Assembly (NCBI GenBank): GCA_900539755.1
Contig: UQDC01000019.1
Location: 1 to 42,548 of the forward strand
Source: an uncultured Alistipes sp.
GTDB taxonomy: Bacteria > Bacteroidota > Bacteroidia > Bacteroidales > Rikenellaceae
DNA: 42,548 nt
Direction: 5' to 3'
Below are positions 41,875 to 42,548 of the stretch, piece by piece. The number at the start of each line of letters is the position of its first letter. Within the stretch, counting starts at the first letter, position 1. The position numbers and the translations under genes are program-made. The notes beneath the pieces were generated by a model. It did no database searches and had not been told where the DNA came from. It worked only from the letters and a program-made list of their open reading frames with translations.

Positions 41875-42548
41875 ATCTCGTATACAACTGAATTAACAAT
41901 AATTGAAAAAGTTACATTTGGATGTGCTGTCATAAAATCTATGTCTCCATCGCTGAATTTGGTTGTGTTAGTGCCTTTCGGGTGGACATGAATAATTTCC
42001 TGTATTTCTTGTTCCCAGAAAGACAGCCGACCAGTATTTTGATTGTAATCATATTTTAACGGTATGTTTTTATGTGTTGCAGTGACATTGGGCAATGTTA
42101 CGTACCACCCATTTTTTAGTAAGTAAGCTGCGTTTTCTTTAAATGGACGGCCATCTCGGAAAGAATTATACCATAAAAATTCTATAACATCTTTTCGGTT
42201 TCTTAACATGAAAGGTTTTTTGATTACCAAGCCTCGACCATTCAATATACTTTTAATACTTTTAGAAGTATTTTTTTTGTTGTTTCCTCTACTTGAAGCA
42301 CCACCACCCGGCAATATCAGATTATTGTTCTCAATATCTTCATGGGGGAGGATACCTTCGCTATGGGAACTTATAAACCACATTAGTAACGCAGCCCGAG
42401 TCGGATTTATTAAATCAAATTCAAATGTATTTTTAGGATCGTATCCACATACATCGATATTCATTATATAGTGCCATTGTTCCCACCAGTTGCTGTCTGT
42501 CGAATCTTCGATTGGCTCTAATCCGTATAAATCTACCAAGTTGATAGG
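41832..42548 (-). CDS. RHS protein, C-terminal part with JAB/MPN-like toxin tip (runs off the window)
   Basis: The frame is open to the right edge and enters mid-core (NLVDLYGLEPIEDSTD). After the same kind of linker as the 40168 cassette (INPTRAALLMW, GGGASSRGNN), the tip has YLLKNGWYVTLPN and EIIHVHPKGTNTTKFSDGD. HVHP followed by S-D-G-D gives a JAB/MPN-type metal pattern (H-x-H with S-x-x-D). It ends VYEIWGRTYLP. Most of the gene, including any secretion signal, lies outside the window. This is probably the active, full-length RHS gene whose tip is exchanged with the displaced cassettes. Confidence 0.7.
   Translation of the reverse strand, partial: PINLVDLYGLEPIEDSTDSNWWEQWHYIMNIDVCGYDPKNTFEFDLINPTRAALLMWFISSHSEGILPHEDIENNNLILPGGGASSRGNNKKNTSKSIKSILNGRGLVIKKPFMLRNRKDVIEFLWYNSFRDGRPFKENAAYLLKNGWYVTLPNVTATHKNIPLKYDYNQNTGRLSFWEQEIQEIIHVHPKGTNTTKFSDGDIDFMTAHPNVTFSIIVNSVVYEIWGRTYLPTETVAH
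42494..42548. repeat. RHS junction repeat, copy 2 (at least 55 bp)
   Basis: Identical to 40884-40938. The identity continues to the window edge, so the full length is unknown. Confidence 0.9.

Noticed and set aside
1..42548. CRISPR array, rRNA genes or riboswitches
   Set aside because: I looked for regularly spaced repeats, rRNA signatures and conserved riboswitch cores and saw none.

Overview
The window is chromosomal DNA from a member of the Bacteroidales. I infer this from several Bacteroidota-type promoters (TTTG, about 19 bp, then TAnnTTTG), the lipoprotein signals ending in SC, the IntDOT/NBU-type tyrosine recombinase, the VirE-N/PriCT-type primase beside an SF3 helicase, and the RHS proteins typical of this phylum. 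The genus cannot be fixed from sequence alone; Alistipes/Rikenellaceae-like is a guess.

Layout. 1-2.8 kb: a two-gene ThrE-type amino-acid exporter (minus strand), a small heat shock protein and a tRNA-Met. 2.8-11.5 kb: a decayed integrated element lying between tRNA-Met and tRNA-Gly. It contains a broken prophage lysis module (coiled-coil protein, M15 endolysin, Rz-like protein), a dead IS982-family element, a truncated exported gene, a dead IS4-family element, an SF3 helicase plus primase pair and a tyrosine recombinase pointing away from tRNA-Gly. 11.5-20 kb: housekeeping and catabolic genes: glutamine-dependent NAD synthetase, YaaA, an M1 aminopeptidase lipoprotein and a sialate O-acetylesterase-like enzyme. 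20.9-21.9 kb: a FimB/Mfa2-like lipoprotein.

22.5-31.45 kb: the most interesting block. Ten tightly spaced plus-strand genes run from one candidate promoter to a tandem terminator. Six encode exported proteins, several with features like LPP20/FlgP/FlgT or TolB-N-type envelope proteins. Between them lie a zinc-ribbon membrane protein, an SPFH-domain protein ending in a GYF_2 domain, a second stand-alone GYF_2 protein and a four-helix membrane protein. The layout suggests an envelope-spanning assembly with an SPFH scaffold at the inner membrane and several periplasmic or outer-membrane partners. The function is unknown.

31.9-36.6 kb: a zinc alcohol dehydrogenase with a flavin reductase, a small membrane protein, a broken lipoprotein cassette and an EamA transporter. 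34.5-42.5 kb (minus strand, interrupted by the transporter): an RHS polymorphic-toxin locus. It carries successive C-terminal toxin tips, each followed by an exported, anchored or lipoprotein candidate immunity gene, and the full-length RHS gene would lie beyond the right edge. One tip resembles the catalytic domain of colicin M and is followed by a membrane-anchored periplasmic protein. Two others are JAB/MPN-like (HxHP...S..D), and each is overlapped by a lipoprotein gene of one apparent family. A 55-bp or longer identical stretch in the RHS junction is a plausible site for cassette exchange.
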